Below are positions 9,968 through 20,727 of a stretch of DNA of 64,000 nt, piece by piece. Location of the stretch: positions 1,116,001-1,180,000 of the forward strand of contig WOAB01000005.1 of assembly GCA_027886185.1 (NCBI GenBank). The letters are read 5' to 3'. The translations under genes and the position numbers were made by a program. The notes beneath the pieces were generated by a model. It ran no database searches, had not been told where the DNA came from, and saw nothing but the letters and a program-made list of their open reading frames with translations. Positions within the stretch are counted from its first letter, which is position 1, and each line of letters starts with the position of its first letter. Source of the stretch: Rheum nobile. Taxonomy: Eukaryota > Streptophyta > Magnoliopsida > Caryophyllales > Polygonaceae.

Positions 9968-11091
9968 AATCCCCCATGCTTCCTTGCTCGTCCTCGAGTA
10001 AGCTAAAGTCAACCTATTCCTCCAATCAATCCCCAAGGTTTCAGGAAGCATAGAAAACTCAATCTCCAAGAGTCATACCCAACAATAAACTCCAGGCAGC
10101 CAATACAATATAAGCCTAGCACAATAAACTACAACATCAAATCAAAAATCTCAACACCCCACACAATCAAGCCAAAAGGAAAGCAGAGTACTTCGCCCAA
10201 GCTTATCCCAAACACCATAGAGTGAATATAATCTAATCCTATCTCCCATCTATCTTCTTATACATCCCAGAGTGACCTACCCGAATCCTCCTTATATCAC
10301 CTCTTCTTATGTCACCACGCCAGGAAAAATGAGGATTCCTAAAATTCACTCTTCTTCTTTTCACTCATTTTGCCAAGGCGCCCTTTCGGGTTTTCACCAA
10401 GCCACTCATTTCATTTTCAATAGATGGGCTCACATATGCTCACATCACTCTTGACCAATTATTACTCCAGCCTAATGCTGGTCCAAGCCACCTGCTTATT
10501 ACCTAGGCCGTCCTTTCGGGTTTTCGACCTATCCCAGGATTTCTAATGTATGCCTTTTTTCAATTTTTGGCTTTTTTCATTTTTTAATTTTTCTCCTCAA
10601 CAACGTAGCAAGTATAAAACTCTCCCCCATGCTTAAACATTGCAGTGTCCTCAATGTAATGAAAGACAAAAGAATAAAGCACAGGGAAAAGCAAAAAAAT
10701 AACTCACAAACGTCGCCAAGCTGCTTGGACACTGTAGGTGTCGCTGGCGGTCTTCTCAATAAATGCCCAGGTCTCTGGTGTTGGGCGGGTGTCTTCATCA
10801 ACTCTATAATCTTCTCATACCGTGCAATCAAAATGGAACCACTTTGGTGAGTAGTGGTAAAACAATGATAGTAGGGTGGCACGGCCTTTTAGGAATACAT
10901 GATGGAGCCCAGATGTAATCGTGGTGGGGGCTCTAGTGTTCCTCCTCCTCAGCTGTCAATTGTAGGGTCATCATCGTTGCCAAATAATGTGTAGGGCAAT
11001 GTATCCTCCTTGACAACATGATGCGCACCTTCTCCATGGGGAACTCTGGACAGCTGGCCTTCGGTACCACTTTTTTTTTCGATTTTTTTTT
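9968..11091 (-). mobile_element. Athila-type internal non-coding region
   Basis: Between gag and the 3' LTR, where pol and an env-like ORF would lie in a full element. It contains repeated TTTCGGGTTTTC-type strings (10,386 and 10,515) and T-rich stretches. No protease, reverse transcriptase or integrase motif was found on either strand. Confidence 0.6.
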
Positions 11092-12239
11092 TCAATTTTT
11101 TTTTTGCTCCCCGTTTAAGGTTTTTTCGGGGAGTGACTTAGTGCAGGAAAGGAAGAGACTTACATTGGTGTGGGAAACACCTTCTTCAAACTCATCATAG
11201 GCAGCCTCCAGAGGGTCGGGGACTGCCGGGGCATTTTCGAGAGAAACGGTTGTCTCTGGAGTATTTCCGCGATCGCGGCACTCCTCCTCATTGTCGCTGA
11301 AATCCTCCAGGCTCAAAAAGTACTCCTCTTCCGAAAGCACCTCTAGGGGAAAGACCGTACGAACATAAGTATCAACCCAAACCTCATCAGCATAACTGGA
11401 ATTTTGGACGTCGAGTCGCGCTGGTCTCACCGCGGGGCGCGGCGAAATCTCGCTTTGAAGAACTCCGTCACCGCGGGGCGGTGACATGCATGCTTCTTTA
11501 CTGGCCTCAGATCCATCGTACCGCCGGGTCACGGTGAGAGGTGACGCGGGGCGATCGATGATTTTCTCCATCTCATATTCGCTCTCCTTTTCAGCACTAG
11601 GAGGAACGACCAGTTGCTTTCCACTTCGGAGGGTAATGGCACTCACATTTTCCCTCGGGTTTACTACCGTTTGAGATGGTAGATTCCCCGAAATCCTTGC
11701 ATCGATCTATGTAATCGACTCCACCATCTGGTCCACCTGCCTTTCTATATTCTTGATGCTTGACTCCCTAGTTTGAACACGAGCGGCGAAGTGCTGAGTC
11801 AAGGTCCTGAGCATCTCTTCAGTTGACATGGAGGAACTTGGATTGGACCCTGATGGGCTATGCTCGTATGCTGGATAGTACTGGTACGGAGTACCCTGTT
11901 GATAGAATGACTGTGGCTCTGGGTAGAACTCCTGGCAGTCAAGGCCATATGGAGGGTATTGATGGCCCCCATAACTCGAATTGGGGTGATTCTTCCACCC
12001 TGAGTTGTATGTGTAGGAGTATGGTCACATCTCGGCCTTTGCGGATCAAAACCTCTTGCAGCGTTTACTGCAGCTGCATGTTCAGGAAGTCTTGGGCAAT
12101 CGTCAGTGGAGTGCAGCAGATCATGACATAGTCTGCAGGCTCTAACTGGCCTTGCTGCACTGGAAGTTGGGTAGTATCCCCTCTCTGACGGAAATGAGTA
12201 GGGGTATAGGTTATCGCGCGGTTCTCCCCAGAAATCCAT
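11092..12239 (-). pseudogene. Athila-type gag remnant with zinc knuckle
   Basis: From the minus-strand ATG at 12,239, a CCHC zinc knuckle (CRLCHDLLHSTDDC) appears about 36 residues in. A frame shift near 12,030 follows, after which PGW-like and Tyr/Pro-rich sequence continues. The next open stretch begins MSAITLRSGKQLVVPP, a conserved post-gag motif of plant gypsy elements, and runs in acidic sequence to 11,092. The capsid part that normally precedes the knuckle is absent, so the protein could not form a normal particle. Confidence 0.8.
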
Positions 12240-12362
12240 ATCTGTATCAAAAGCAAAAAGAAAAACACACGGAAATCAGTAGCACTGGTGTGGACCGTAA
12301 GATAGGTCCATACCAAAGTAACATGCACACAAACAAAAACACGGAAAGATCAAAATTTGCCT

Positions 12363-12379
12363 CCCCGGCAACGGCGCCA
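12363..12379 (-). other. Primer-binding site, Asp-tRNA type
   Basis: Minus-strand TGGCGCCGTTGCCGGGG four bases after the end of the 5' LTR. It fixes the orientation of the Athila-type element. Confidence 0.85.
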
Positions 12380-12383
12380 AATT

Positions 12384-13766
12384 TGACGTGGCTTAAATAT
12401 GCAATGCAAATATCGTTGAATAGCCTAATCAAAGTAAAAGTCCTAACAAACCTACTAAACAGATGTATATCAAGCAAGCAATGGTCGAACCCATAGGGAG
12501 GAAGTAATCAATCTATGTGTTTATAAGCATGCAAAGTAACAAGGGGGGTTTTGATTATCAAACACAGTAAAGTAAACAACTTTGGTTGATTTGAGAATAT
12601 GATTGGGAAAAGTAGTTCCACTAGAACGAGATCCACAATACAGAGATATAAGTCGATCACTGAAATCTTATAAATCCAAGTCCTTTTACTATTCTTATGG
12701 TTGTTCTCACCCTGATCGTTATTAACTACCAATTCAGAAAGTTGTTGATAGTACTTACTACAGTATCAATGGAAGCAAACTTTACAACTAATAAAGCAAT
12801 AGCAATGCATGCAAGGATATATGATACATGCGAATAGAAGAAAACCTTACTACTCAACATGCAAATAATTCTCACTCACAATTAAACACTCGTATTCCAC
12901 TATATGTTTAATCATGTATGCTACTAGATATGCACTCGTATTCCACTATATGCAATCCTAGCAATTGATAAATATTACTCAACCTAGTTGGTCAGGCTAT
13001 GAAGAATAACAATAAATCAATATTCAATATAACCAAGAGAATTAAACCAACACATATACGAATAAGAACAAGGAATAGAAATCTCACAAACGAATCAATT
13101 GTATTGCTTCAAACGTCTAGTAGAACAAGGGGAAATTAATGCTCCATTGAGATGCAAATGAAACCCTAATTGAGAAAAACTACGATGATAAAAGTGTCTG
13201 CTTACTCAAAACCTGGAAAACGTCTTAAATAGGCTAGGGAAAATAAGCTAAACCTAAAAATAATACTAAAGGAAATAAGAAAATAAAAATAGGAAATCCG
13301 AAATTGCAAAATAGGAAATAATATCTCGCTGGCCGCGAGGCGTTAACAAGTCCACCGCGGGGCGTCAGTTCCTTCTCTGAGATCCACCGCCGGGTCGCGG
13401 TGGCTTCTGGCGCGGGGCGTCAGACGGTGTCTTCTTCAGCTTCTGCGACACTTCCGTAAAAATGACATAACTTTTGATTCCCAACTCGGATTGCGCTCAT
13501 ATTTTGAGGACTTGTAGTAGACTTCAAGATATAACTCCTCGAATTGGAATCACTTCATTTGGACATCTGAGTAGAGAGAACAAACCATTTGAATTCAGCA
13601 CATTGTTCTTCTACTCTTCAATACACTTCAAACCTCTATAAATCCCATGATTTCTTCACTTCTCCACTCTAACTCCATAATCCACGATTGTGCTCTAAAT
13701 CCATCCAAATGGCGCCTCAAACCTGGTAATAACCCCCAGATATGCACTATAAAATAACACTGATCA
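12384..13766 (-). repeat. Athila-type 5' LTR
   Basis: 1383 bp, partner of 8584-9967. Its right end joins SKIP-like coding sequence through the TCCTT duplication. Confidence 0.9.
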
Positions 13767-15135
13767 TCCTTCTTCCCCTTCTTCACCTCCGTCAAGAACT
13801 AGTCCAAACCAACGGATCAACCTCCTCAGAATCCTTCTCAAACTCAATCGGCCTGACCCTCTTACCGGCCTTCTCTGAAGTGCCTGCAAACACCCTGTCG
13901 GGTTTGAATCGGTCAGTCTTCCTGATCTTCTCCGGCTGTTCATCAGCCCCTCCATACATGTCGGAATCCACATCCTTCTTTGGTCTGTACAGTGTTGAAA
14001 GAGTGGATTGGGCCGTGAACAAACCCTTGTCGTATAAATTGTATTGATCGCCCGCTGCAAACCCGAAATCCATTCCCTTCTCCCGGTTAAACAGCCTCTG
14101 GTCATACATGACTTCTCTTGTTGAAGCTCCAGCAGAGGCCATACCAAGCGCGACTTTCTCGCTGACATCACGATCACGATCTTTAGTGATCTTACTCTTC
14201 TTTACCATGGCAGCATTCTTAGCTACCAATCTCTTTTCCCTCTCCCTCTCCCTGTGTCGTTCCTCACGAAACTCGTCACGCTGCAGCCTTCCTTCTCTCT
14301 CCTTTTGTGTCTCTCTTGGTGCTTCTCTCTGTATTTATCTACTATGATCATAGTTGCCCCTCATATCAGATGAATTCAGTGTAGATGCTGGAGCAACTGC
14401 ACCTGCCCTCTCTGCTCTTGCTTTCTATGCCAGTGCACGGAGTTCTTGTTCTCTCTTCTCCTTCTCCTTCTCCTTCTCCTTCATTGCCATTTCCTTCCGG
14501 ACCTTCGTTCTCATTGCAACTGCTTCCCTAGACTTTTGTTCCGAAACATATAATGCCTTTGAAAGCTTTACAAATTCGTCATTAATCTGAGAATCTTGAA
14601 GCCTCCTTCCATCAGCACCAAGCCGCTTGTCAAGCGGAATTGTGTACCCCTTCGGGTTCTTCCAGTTTGAAATGCAAGGCGGAATCTTCCGGTCCTGCTA
14701 GTCCTTGACGGTCACGAGACGTGGAGGGGAATGCATAATTGGCACGAAAGGCGAACCAGAAGCTCTGGGAACCCGCTTGTGCTTGAATTTTGGGGGCTCA
14801 AGAGGATCTACTGCATCTCCACTATCCTAATAACCCTCTCTTTTGCACCGGAATTGAATGCAACTACATGTTGTGACGGATTATACTTGATGAACTTCGA
14901 CTCTGATGAGTGTTTTGGTATGTTCTTGGGTTGCGCATCACTTAATCTCACATTTACAACCTTTTCTATAACAGCTTTTGTTGATAGAGTTGTCTCCTCA
15001 ATCTTCTTTTGTTCTTCCTCCATTTCCTCATCTTCCTCGGCCCTTAGGATTTTTGGAACAAGATCCCTATGTTGTTGTGAATAAACAATCTTGGATGCAT
15101 TCTCATCTTGCTCAACGATAGCATCAAATGCCATG

Positions 15136-15644
15136 TTTTTTAAAAGGCGCGCCTCTAGGCGCAAGGCGCCAGCCTTTGTACCTCAGAAGACGCAGGTGCA
15201 ACGCACTACAAGAGGCGCGAGGACGCCTCAGTGCCTTGCTAGCCTTGCGTTGTGAGGCGACCTAGCTGACCTCTTTAAAAAAAAGGGAGGGGGCTTTTTT
15301 ACTTGGAAAAGACCGGTTACGACCTCTCCCTCCCTCCCTCCCTCCCTCGATCGCGATCTCTCCCTCTTCCCTCGATCGCGATCGATCGCGATCTCCTATT
15401 TATCTCTCTCCGCAGAAATCTCTCTCCTGCAGAAATATCTCTCTCTTCCAACCCCCTCCAGAAGTCTCTCTCATCCTTTTTTTTTACAGAATCTGTATAT
15501 TTTTATAATGAATCTGTTTTTTATAAAGAATTTGTTTGTTATTTTTTCAGAATGTCAGAATTTTATTATTTTTTTAATTTAAAAGTGCGACTCGCCTACG
15601 AAAGGCACGCTTTTTTTTCCACCTTGCGCCTTTTAAAACCAAGA
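15136..15644. mobile_element. MITE with TTTTAAAAGGCGC inverted ends
   Basis: 509-bp insertion inside the SKIP-like coding sequence. Flanks are CCATG at 15,131-15,135 and 15,645-15,649. The ends are inverted repeats of TTTTAAAAGGCGC(A/G)AGG type. Several internal GGCGC palindromes follow the left end, and a (TCCC)n/GATCGCGATC stretch lies at 15,330-15,395. Removing the element and one CCATG rejoins VTVDSHG with MAFDAIV. The superfamily is not settled by a 5-bp duplication. Confidence 0.75.
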
Positions 15645-15956
15645 CCATGACTATCCACTGTCACATGCAATATCTTTAGACCTGGTTTAGCATCTTTCCT
15701 GCTCATTCCCAGAGGGTACCAATATGAATCTCTGGATAGGGTCCACCATCACCAAAATCTTCAGGCTTACGAGGCATGAAGTTTTTGTTTCCAGCCCTGT
15801 GTGGGTACTGGGGGATGGATCTTGATACTCTTACCACTGAGTTCTCTTCGGCCTCAGATGAGCTGTACCGATTTTTAAACATGGATCATCAGAGTGATTA
15901 TAGGAAGCAGATTTCGAGGATTTTACAGCTGGGAGGATTTCCTTCAAAGCCACCAT

Positions 15957-16847
15957 AGTTTGCTGATGGAGAAAATTGAGAATATGAGAGCTAAATTGCT
16001 AGCTAGAGCCTGCAACATAGAAGAGACGCAAGAGAAAGGATCAGCAAGTTATTCTACAAATATTAAATAGCACTAGGACAAAATAATAAAAATAATATTA
16101 ACAATGCAAATTCACAGGAACCGATCATCAAACATAATGCAAACAAAGGGACATCTATAATATTAACAATGCAAATTCATAGGCAACGATCATTAAACAT
16201 AATGCAAACAAAGGGATAGCTATAATATTAGCACTTCAAATTCATAGACGATCATCAAACATAATGCAAACAAAGAGACAGCTATATTCATTCTTCAACT
16301 TATATTTGTCGTTGAGCACTGACCTACAACCGTAACACAAATTTTACTGATGCAGGGGGTAAAAGTTCTAATCAACATATAAAAAAACACCCCGAAAGAT
16401 ACAATTACAGAAAAGAAACACCTTTGAAGTTCCCATCAATGAAAAGGAGATATAACCTAATGCCCAAGGAATCCATCGGACACTTAGGCTAATACAAAAC
16501 TTAACACGAATCACCAAATTCGTTCCATTCAAGCCTATTCCAGTAGTTCACAAACGCAGATTTTTCAGTTATCGACTACAAATCAAACGAAGGATCCTAA
16601 ACCCTAGGTCGAACCCAGCAACAACATAGAAATTGAGAAAAAGAAGAAAGAAAGAATAAACAGGCTCTTCGCCTGATGAGAAACGAGATGGTGCTCACAG
16701 CAGTCGGCGATCGTGTCAAGTTGAGCGTTTCTTCTCCTTCTGTACCTCCTGTGCTTCACCCTTTGATATCGGTTGTTCGCTGTTCAAGCAGAGCGAGAGG
16801 TCTATAAAGTATAAACTTAAAATTCAATCTTTTGACCCAAAAAAATT
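15957..16847 (-). other. Probable leader/upstream region of the SKIP-like copy
   Basis: No coding sequence. It contains a three-unit tandem repeat (16,091-16,287) and, at 16,600-16,800, a less AT-rich stretch that could be a 5' leader exon of the minus-strand gene. That reading is inference; no transcript evidence is possible here. Confidence 0.35.
16091..16287. repeat. Three tandem copies of a 64-66 bp unit
   Basis: Each unit contains AATATTAACAATGCAAATTC (third copy diverged) and CAAACATAATGCAAACAAAG. Confidence 0.85.
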
Positions 16848-16919
16848 CTATCGAATTTCGGCTTGCCTTGAAATTCCATGGGCCATAGCCTGAATGCCAT
16901 ATGTCTTGAGCCCACTATT

Positions 16920-17150
16920 TGGCCCATTTACTAAAAGGCAGATATTTAGGGCCCATAGTTTTGCGATAGCAAATGCTTTTCCAGGACATCCCACATCGGT
17001 TATTCGTAAAGAGCGACGCACAGAGGAGTAGTACAAAATGGACCTTACTAGGTGTGATAAAATCACGCAGCTATGCATTGAGCACAAAGCTAACTATTCT
17101 TTCGCCTTTTACTAAAGAATACCGTGTGCTCGCTGCTTATAAGTGGAATA
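16920..17150 (+). promoter_or_regulatory. snRNA-type promoter motifs (candidate)
   Basis: TCCCACATCGG at 16,989-16,999 matches the plant snRNA upstream sequence element. Two GGCCCAT-like boxes lie just upstream (about 16,920 and 16,949), as seen in some snRNA promoters. No clear TATA box sits at the usual 24-34 bp spacing. Downstream, TTTCGCCTTTTACTAAAG at about 17,100 is only faintly like the start of U2 snRNA. If real, it is a decayed snRNA gene copy. Confidence 0.3.
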
Positions 17151-17250
17151 AGCCAATTTTTAGAGGGTTGCCTTCTTTTCCGAAGCCACCCAACAACTCA
17201 GTTTCAAATGCTTAGTACATTCAATTTCCGAAGCCACTCATTTTTTAGTG

Positions 17251-17269
17251 GTGACACGAACCACTAGTT
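17251..17269. repeat. 19-bp direct repeat bordering the 12-kb block, right copy
   Basis: GTGACACGAACCACTAGTT, identical to 5141-5159. Family X internal sequence resumes after it. Confidence 0.7.
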
Positions 17270-17492
17270 ATGAAGGGCATGATCGAGAGCCAAGTCGCAT
17301 GATTTGTATGTTTTCGCAAATCGGCACGGTTTGGAGCATTCTGCATGGTTTGGAGTGAACCATGCTAGATTCCAGACAATCTTAATGTGCTTGTTTTTGG
17401 TGATTTTTCGAAAAACCGTCCCGTCGTCTTCTGGCTTGGCGAGTGTGACAACTTATCTCTACTCGTTAGCCTCGCAATCCCAGATCATTATT

Positions 17493-17770
17493 GGAGAACA
17501 GTGACTTGCTGATCCGCTGTATCTCATAGTTCAGCCTAGGTGAGTAGCAACATGCTAGCTCAATTATTCATTGCAATCTGAAACAGTCATAGGAGAGCAA
17601 CTACTTGATGACTCGTAGCCGGTGACTCGGCCTAGATGAGTAGCGACTTGCTAGCTCGGTTTCTTTTTATTGTTATCTGAAACAGTCATAGGAGAGCAGC
17701 TACTTGTTGACTCGATGTAGCCCGTGACCCAGCCTAGATGAGCAACAACTTGCTAGCTCAGTTACGCTCT
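17493..17770. repeat. Tandem repeat, 99-bp unit, nearly three copies
   Basis: Units start at about 17,493, 17,592 and 17,691 with GGAGA(A/G)CA, and each contains a CTTGCTAGCTC-like string and CAGCCTAG-like strings. Confidence 0.85.
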
Positions 17771-18069
17771 TTAGCGTGCCCCTGGCGTACCATGGAACTT
17801 GTCTGTTGTGCAATAAGAGGACAACGACTTGCTTACCTTTTGTATTTGCTAAACTTCGTTTCATGTGCTTAGGAATTTCAACAATATATGCTAAACAAGA
17901 CATAATGCATTGCAATGTGAATAATCTCAAAATGTCACAAGGATCTCCAAATGCGAAAAAATAGTACGTTGAGGAAAAACCTCGGGCAACTCGTGCCCCC
18001 GTGGCCTGTATACTTATAGAATGAGATGACAGCTTGCGCCCGTGTGGCCTGTAGGCTAGTTGCTTCAGG

Positions 18070-18922
18070 TAGGGGTGAGTAAAAATATCCGATCCGGCCG
18101 ACCCGATCCGATAACCCGCCAATCCGAACCCTAAAAGTCCGTATCCGAAAACATCCGTTTAATTTTTATCCGAATCTGATCCAGGTGATTTTTCCGGATA
18201 CTTGGACCGGATACGAATCGTGATATTTTGCTTACCGGATATCCGGGAATCTGGTACTATTAATATATAATATATATGTTTTTATAACTAGTATACAATG
18301 TTGAATTAGTTTAGATGATCTCAAAATGGTGTTTGTTCATTTTTAAGTAATTAAATCCATTTCAATTCTCCAATACAACATTCCTTATTTTATTCATTTT
18401 AATAAAAAACAACCTTGATTATTATTCTTATAAAATTAAAACCCTAAATGAATAATTCATGTACTAATTGTCGCCTCACTAAACATAGCAAATTTTTTTT
18501 TTGTCAAGACTGAGTGTTTATCATTGAATTGAATTTTGATTATATAAGTTAATGTTATAACTTTATATATACTTGCCAATTCATCTTGTTATATAATATA
18601 TATGTTTATGGTTCTCAATTTGAAAAGATTGACAAGTTTAATTGTTTGAAAATTTTACCGGGACTTGCAAATAGTGTTAATGTTTGACATTTAGTTTGCA
18701 CTTTGCGGATTGTTAGTTTTGATTGAATTCGAAAAAGTAACAGTTTGATTTAATTTTTAATTGGTTTTCTAGTAACCGGATAATTTGGATATCCGAGTCG
18801 AATATCCGATCCAATCCGGATAATATTTACCGGATACGGATAGGAGTTTTGTGAATATTTTTTACCGGATATCCGACATACCAGACTGGACCGGATCGGA
18901 TATATCCGTTTGCTCACCCCTA
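18070..18922. mobile_element. hAT-type MITE with ATCCGGAT-rich ends
   Basis: 853 bp. Ends are TAGGGGTGAGTA and TGCTCACCCCTA, with exact 8-bp duplications GCTTCAGG at 18,062-18,069 and 18,923-18,930. The paralogous X sequence at 24,003-24,010 carries a single GCTTCAGG followed by the same flank (CATCATGTGCCATGC), an unoccupied site. Both ends carry many ATCCGGAT/CCGGATA motifs; the centre is AT-rich and non-coding. Confidence 0.95.
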
Positions 18923-19599
18923 GCTTCAGGCATCATGTGCCATGCTTTCAACATAATCATAAAGAATTTGAATTGACAGTTTAATGACCTTACTCATGGT
19001 CAGTTGCAATTTAGCACTTCACAACAATTAATATATGCCGATATAATTAGTTTTCAAAGCATGTGATGCTTTCTCATGTACTCAAAGTGAATGGTAGAAA
19101 ACATAACTGACGAGCGAGCTCTTAATCCTTCTTGTACTTGGGTTGAGCTCATCGATATTCCATGATAGTCAAGTTCCCAGAACAACCTTCGTTCGACTTG
19201 TAGCACGTTCCCGTTGTCGATTGTTGTCATTGTATAATTGCCTTATGAGACCTTGGTTGCCCCAACCATCAATTTAAGTGTCACGGCTGTCGGCCCTTCA
19301 TAACCGTCATTTGGTTTCCCTTTGTAAAAGCATGAATCTGAACTTCCCTGAGATTCGAAGAAGAACGACTAAATTCGATGACCTCCGACCGAAAGGACTC
19401 GAACAAACTTCAGGTCATGATCTGCATACAGAAAGACACGAAGGGGCGGGGGGTGGAATCCCTTGATTCACCTCCGACGCTCAAGTCAGACAATAGAAGA
19501 TTGTTTCTTGCTCGTTAACAAATGAGGCTGCCTCTTGATTGTATAGAATGAGAATCTTCTATATATATTTAAAAGTTAGCATTCTAGGTCATTGAATGT

Positions 19600-20464
19600 T
19601 AACTTTTAAAGACAAAATCAACTTTATAAAATCAACTTTATGCTTAAATGGGACCAAAGGCCTTCTATAGTATGCTTAAATGGGCCAAGGGTTGGGCCAA
19701 TTTTTTTTTACAAATATGTTTACAAACATGCTAGAGATATGTTTTCAACCATTTTGTAAAATGATTTTAAAAAATCATATTTTGTAAAAGGATAATATAT
19801 TGCACATATATATTGTGTATATGTTTTATTGTCGTATATAAATTTGTAAAAGTTTCTTTAAGCCTACTGAATCTATTTATGTTTTTATTGTGGGAGGATT
19901 TTCATCAAATCAAATAATTCCAAACAAAAAAAAAGTGCAACCTTAATATAAAAAACTTAAATGTGTTATCGCTTCATATGTTCAATCATACCTTAACATA
20001 GCTAAAACCCTGACATATTATATTCATTTACATATCAAGCAAACCATGATAACATTTGTACCGACCCGTGTAAAGCACATGATCCGTCTTCTTTAAAAAA
20101 TTATGATTTACTATTTGTTATAAGATTCTAACACAACTAATGAAATGTTACGTATTATATAAACACAAACTAATAACATTTTCAGCCTGTTCGAATCATG
20201 TATAGAACTATATAGCTTTCATATGAATTAAACTACAATATTTTACAACGAAATATGGTTATATATACACCGATATTTCCATAATAAAAAAATACATTAT
20301 GGATCGACAAAACCTGAATTCTATGCCTACATAATAAAATGAATTATACAATTTATTTACTATTTGCAAAAAAAAAAGAGTCAATCACCTTCGAAACTTG
20401 TATAAATTAATAATAACTAAAATACCAAAAAATATGTATTATAAAACATAGCTAAAACACTTAC
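19600..20464. other. Helitron 1 AT-rich 5' segment
   Basis: AT-rich filler with no ORF or repeat that I recognise. Confidence 0.5.
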
Positions 20465-20727
20465 TGATGTGATCCGAGCCCACCTGGGTCCGCCTTCCCA
20501 TGGTCTGCCTCGATCGGCGGTCTGACCCAGCGGCCCAGCCCACGGTCTGCCTCAATCGGCGGTCTGACCGCTGGCGCCCTGATCACAGAGCAGGGCTGCA
20601 GCCCCTGCACCCCAACCTGGAGGGAGGCTTGCGCCTGTTAATCCCCCAGGATGTTGGAGGGGGGAATCGAACCCCCGACCCTTTGATATGAGGGCAGTGG
20701 AATACCCATCATATCATCAATTGAGAA
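20465..20727 (-). mobile_element. tRNA-derived SINE-like unit
   Basis: On the minus strand GGGTTCGATTCCCCC is an excellent RNA polymerase III B box, and an A-box-like stretch lies about 35 bp upstream. Downstream the unit is GC-rich with a duplicated GGTCTGCCTC(A/G)ATCGGCGG motif. A tRNA gene is unlikely because no acceptor stem closes. No tail or target duplication was identified. Confidence 0.45.

Larger units (their letters stand above)
8584..13766 (-). mobile_element. Gag-only Ty3/gypsy (Athila-type) LTR retrotransposon
   Basis: 5183-bp element in the minus direction, inserted in the SKIP-like coding sequence near its 3' end. TSD is TCCTT at 8579-8583 and 13,767-13,771. LTRs are 8584-9967 and 12,384-13,766, bounded by TGA...TCA, with roughly 40 differences by eye (about 3 percent). 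The primer-binding site (minus TGGCGCCGTTGCCGGGG, 12,363-12,379) is the Asp-tRNA type seen in Athila-like elements. A polypurine tract (minus GCATGGGGGATT) adjoins the 3' LTR. The interior has only a gag remnant and no pol, so it is non-autonomous. Confidence 0.9.
8464..15956 (-). pseudogene. SKIP: SKIP/SNW1-like splicing and transcription cofactor, disrupted pseudogene
   Basis: SNW/SKI-interacting proteins are nuclear spliceosome and transcription cofactors. Coding pieces on the minus strand are 15,956-15,650, 15,135-13,772 and 8583-8464. Recognisable blocks in order: MVALKEILPAVKSS, FMPRKPEDFGDGGPYPEIHI, PPCISNWKNPKGYTIPLDKR (the SNW signature), a charged segment with ELRALA, KSKITKDRDRDVSEKVALGM, VMYDQRLFNREKGMD and the C-terminal KVGGGGTMKASGGSS. 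Damage: a lost base after about residue 25 (near 15,877), frame breaks near 15,740 and 14,808, stops such as 14,698-14,700, and two transposon insertions. Removing the insertions and one 5-bp duplication each restores continuity. A pyrimidine-rich stretch ending CAG just upstream suggests a leader intron, so this may not be a processed copy. Confidence 0.9.
17270..19322 (-). mobile_element. Family X internal region, copy with 99-bp repeats
   Basis: Non-coding internal sequence of family X. About 17,780-19,337, minus an inserted MITE, is repeated at 23,760-24,416 with high similarity (for example GTACCATGGAACT, CATAATCATA and TTTCCCTTTGTAAAAG). It is cut at TGTAAAAG, where LTR copy b begins, suggesting a junction formed at microhomology with the LTR start TGTAGAAG. 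Confidence 0.6.

Noticed and set aside
17700..18122. 140-codon minus ORF
   Set aside because: Spans the 99-bp repeats and the border of an MITE, so it cannot be an ancestral coding frame.
20640..20727. Possible tRNA gene (minus strand)
   Set aside because: B box is excellent, but no cloverleaf with a closing acceptor stem could be formed; treated as a SINE-like unit.
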